From positions 608,476,173 to 608,540,172 of the forward strand of contig NC_081408.1 of assembly GCF_030272615.1 (NCBI RefSeq): a stretch of 64,000 nucleotides of DNA. The letters run 5' to 3'. The position numbers and the translations under genes are program-made. Positions 63,480 to 64,000 of this stretch are shown here, piece after piece; position 1 is the first letter of the stretch, and every line of letters starts with the position of its first letter. The DNA is from Cryptomeria japonica (lineage: Eukaryota > Streptophyta > Pinopsida > Cupressales > Cupressaceae). Below the pieces are notes generated by a model. The model was not told the DNA's origin. It did no database searches and saw only the letters and a list, made by a program, of their open reading frames with translations.

Positions 63480-64000
63480 GAAAACCCTCGAGACGTTGCT
63501 CCACAACCACAAAATTCTGAAAATGTTGCTCCTCAGCAACCACCACCACCCCCAAACCCTCCACGTCCTCCATTAGATCATGTAGATGTCACACAAGAGG
63601 ATCTCATCAATCTCCTTACACAAAATAGTGCCCAAATTTCTATATTGGTCAATAGGTTGAGGTCCTCTATTATTGAGCACCACTCAACCCTTGCCACAAT
63701 GCTAGAAACAATGGAAAATAGTGTAAATGAGGTATCTAGGAAGGTTACAAAATGGGGTTCATGGAGGGATAGATGTAGAACATTTATGTGGATGGGTTGT
63801 CATATGATCAAGTGAAAAAAAAGGGCATACTTAAAGCTGACATATGTGTTGTTTTCATGGATCCTATTACTAGTAACAACCTAGAACTAAATATGACTTG
63901 GTTTCCTATACATTGGTGTGTTCATGCTAGGGTGAAAGAAGCTTTTTGGGATAGGTGGTATATGGTCTTTGACCAACCAACTTGCAATAATTGGGAGGTG
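63480..64000 (+). pseudogene. unrecognised coding-like stretch, runs off the window
   Basis: Following a TAA at 63477, one frame reads ENPRDVAPQPQNSENVAP, a Pro run (QQPPPPPPNPPRPPLDHVDV), then TQEDLINLLTQNSAQISILV and LATMLETMENSVNEVSRKV. It shifts near 63745 to a second frame: NIYVDGLSYDQVKKKGILKA, DICVVFMDPITSNN and WFPIHWCVHARVKEAFWDRW, open to 64000. Composition looks coding in both parts. The Pro-rich head with a helical tail is reminiscent of plant gypsy gag heads, but I recognise no diagnostic motif. No start codon is clear. It could be another retroelement gag or a gene fragment. Confidence 0.45.

Larger units (their letters stand above)
23911..64000 (+). mobile_element. Copia-F, ORF2-bearing LTR element (host of element-E)
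   Basis: Two ORF2 segments (about 23911-24152 and 60087-62082) read on in one frame across the insertion of element-E and are followed by a PPT and the start of a 3' LTR at 62333. The 5' LTR, gag and first half of ORF2 are missing at the left. The right LTR edge was not found. Its LTR start resembles that of element-D in sense (TTGGCAA, then a TTCATTGATGGNAA block), so F and D are probably relatives in opposite orientation. The end at 64000 only marks the window. Confidence 0.68.

Noticed and set aside
1-64000. tRNA, rRNA or host protein-coding genes
   Set aside because: None was found on either strand; the tRNA-like strings are retroelement primer binding sites of 11-18 nt.

Overview
This 64 kb window contains no recognisable single-copy host gene, no RNA gene and no CRISPR array. 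It is plant nuclear repeat DNA. Almost every base can be assigned to LTR retrotransposons and their fragments. Plant-type copia and gypsy/chromovirus proteins, tRNA-iMet-type primer sites (TGGTATCAGAG) and stops that look like decayed CAG codons (plant CHG methylation sites) all point to a large, heavily methylated plant genome. A conifer-type or other gymnosperm genome would fit the old nested elements and the absence of genes, but the sequence alone does not prove it.

Layout. (1) 1-4454: 3' part of copia-1 (+), inserted in the gag of chromovirus-2 (-, 4455-6164: gag start, PBS and 5' LTR). (2) 6165-about 23910: gypsy-G (+), a decayed gag split by chromovirus-3 (-, 6865-22222). Chromovirus-3 has gag, PR, RT-RNase H, integrase and a chromodomain. 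Its left LTR is split by element-4 (-, 7985-15860), a younger LTR element with a nearly open gag-protease frame and no RT or integrase. (3) about 23911-beyond 62333: copia-F (+), of which only an unusual non-pol frame (ORF2), the PPT and a 3' LTR are seen. It is split by element-E (-, 24153-60086), a gag-protease-only copia. E carries copia-A (-, 24310-32437) in its 3' LTR, and copia-B (-, 35880-42027) and element-C (+, 42201-58702) in its interior. C carries a solo LTR (45938-46997) and element-D (-, 47028-54352) in its gag. D carries a 1 kb non-autonomous DNA transposon (49203-50195). Copia-A and copia-B each also hold a solo LTR in one of their LTRs. The nest F > E > C > D > DNA transposon is five levels deep. 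(4) 62333-64000: 3' LTR start of copia-F, a pair of strong hairpins, and an unrecognised coding-like stretch running off the window.

How the parts relate. Only copia-1, copia-A, copia-B (remnant) and chromovirus-3 carry pol. Elements 4, E and C have gag (with or without protease) only. D has a coiled-coil/zinc-knuckle ORF1 followed by a roughly 1,180-residue ORF2 where pol would be. These elements would need enzymes supplied in trans.

Most unusual signals: (a) the ORF2 family shared by D and F; (b) a hairpin just inside the 3' end of twelve copia-type LTRs, with a constant C-rich loop and a stem that changes in step; (c) an imperfect palindrome, TTGNCAT-NN-ATGNCAA, repeated about twenty times near PPTs and LTR ends; (d) a 33-nt GC-rich motif in four copies in element-4; (e) stop codons dominated by CAG-to-TAG change. 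All boundaries, target duplications and ancestral codons were read by eye.
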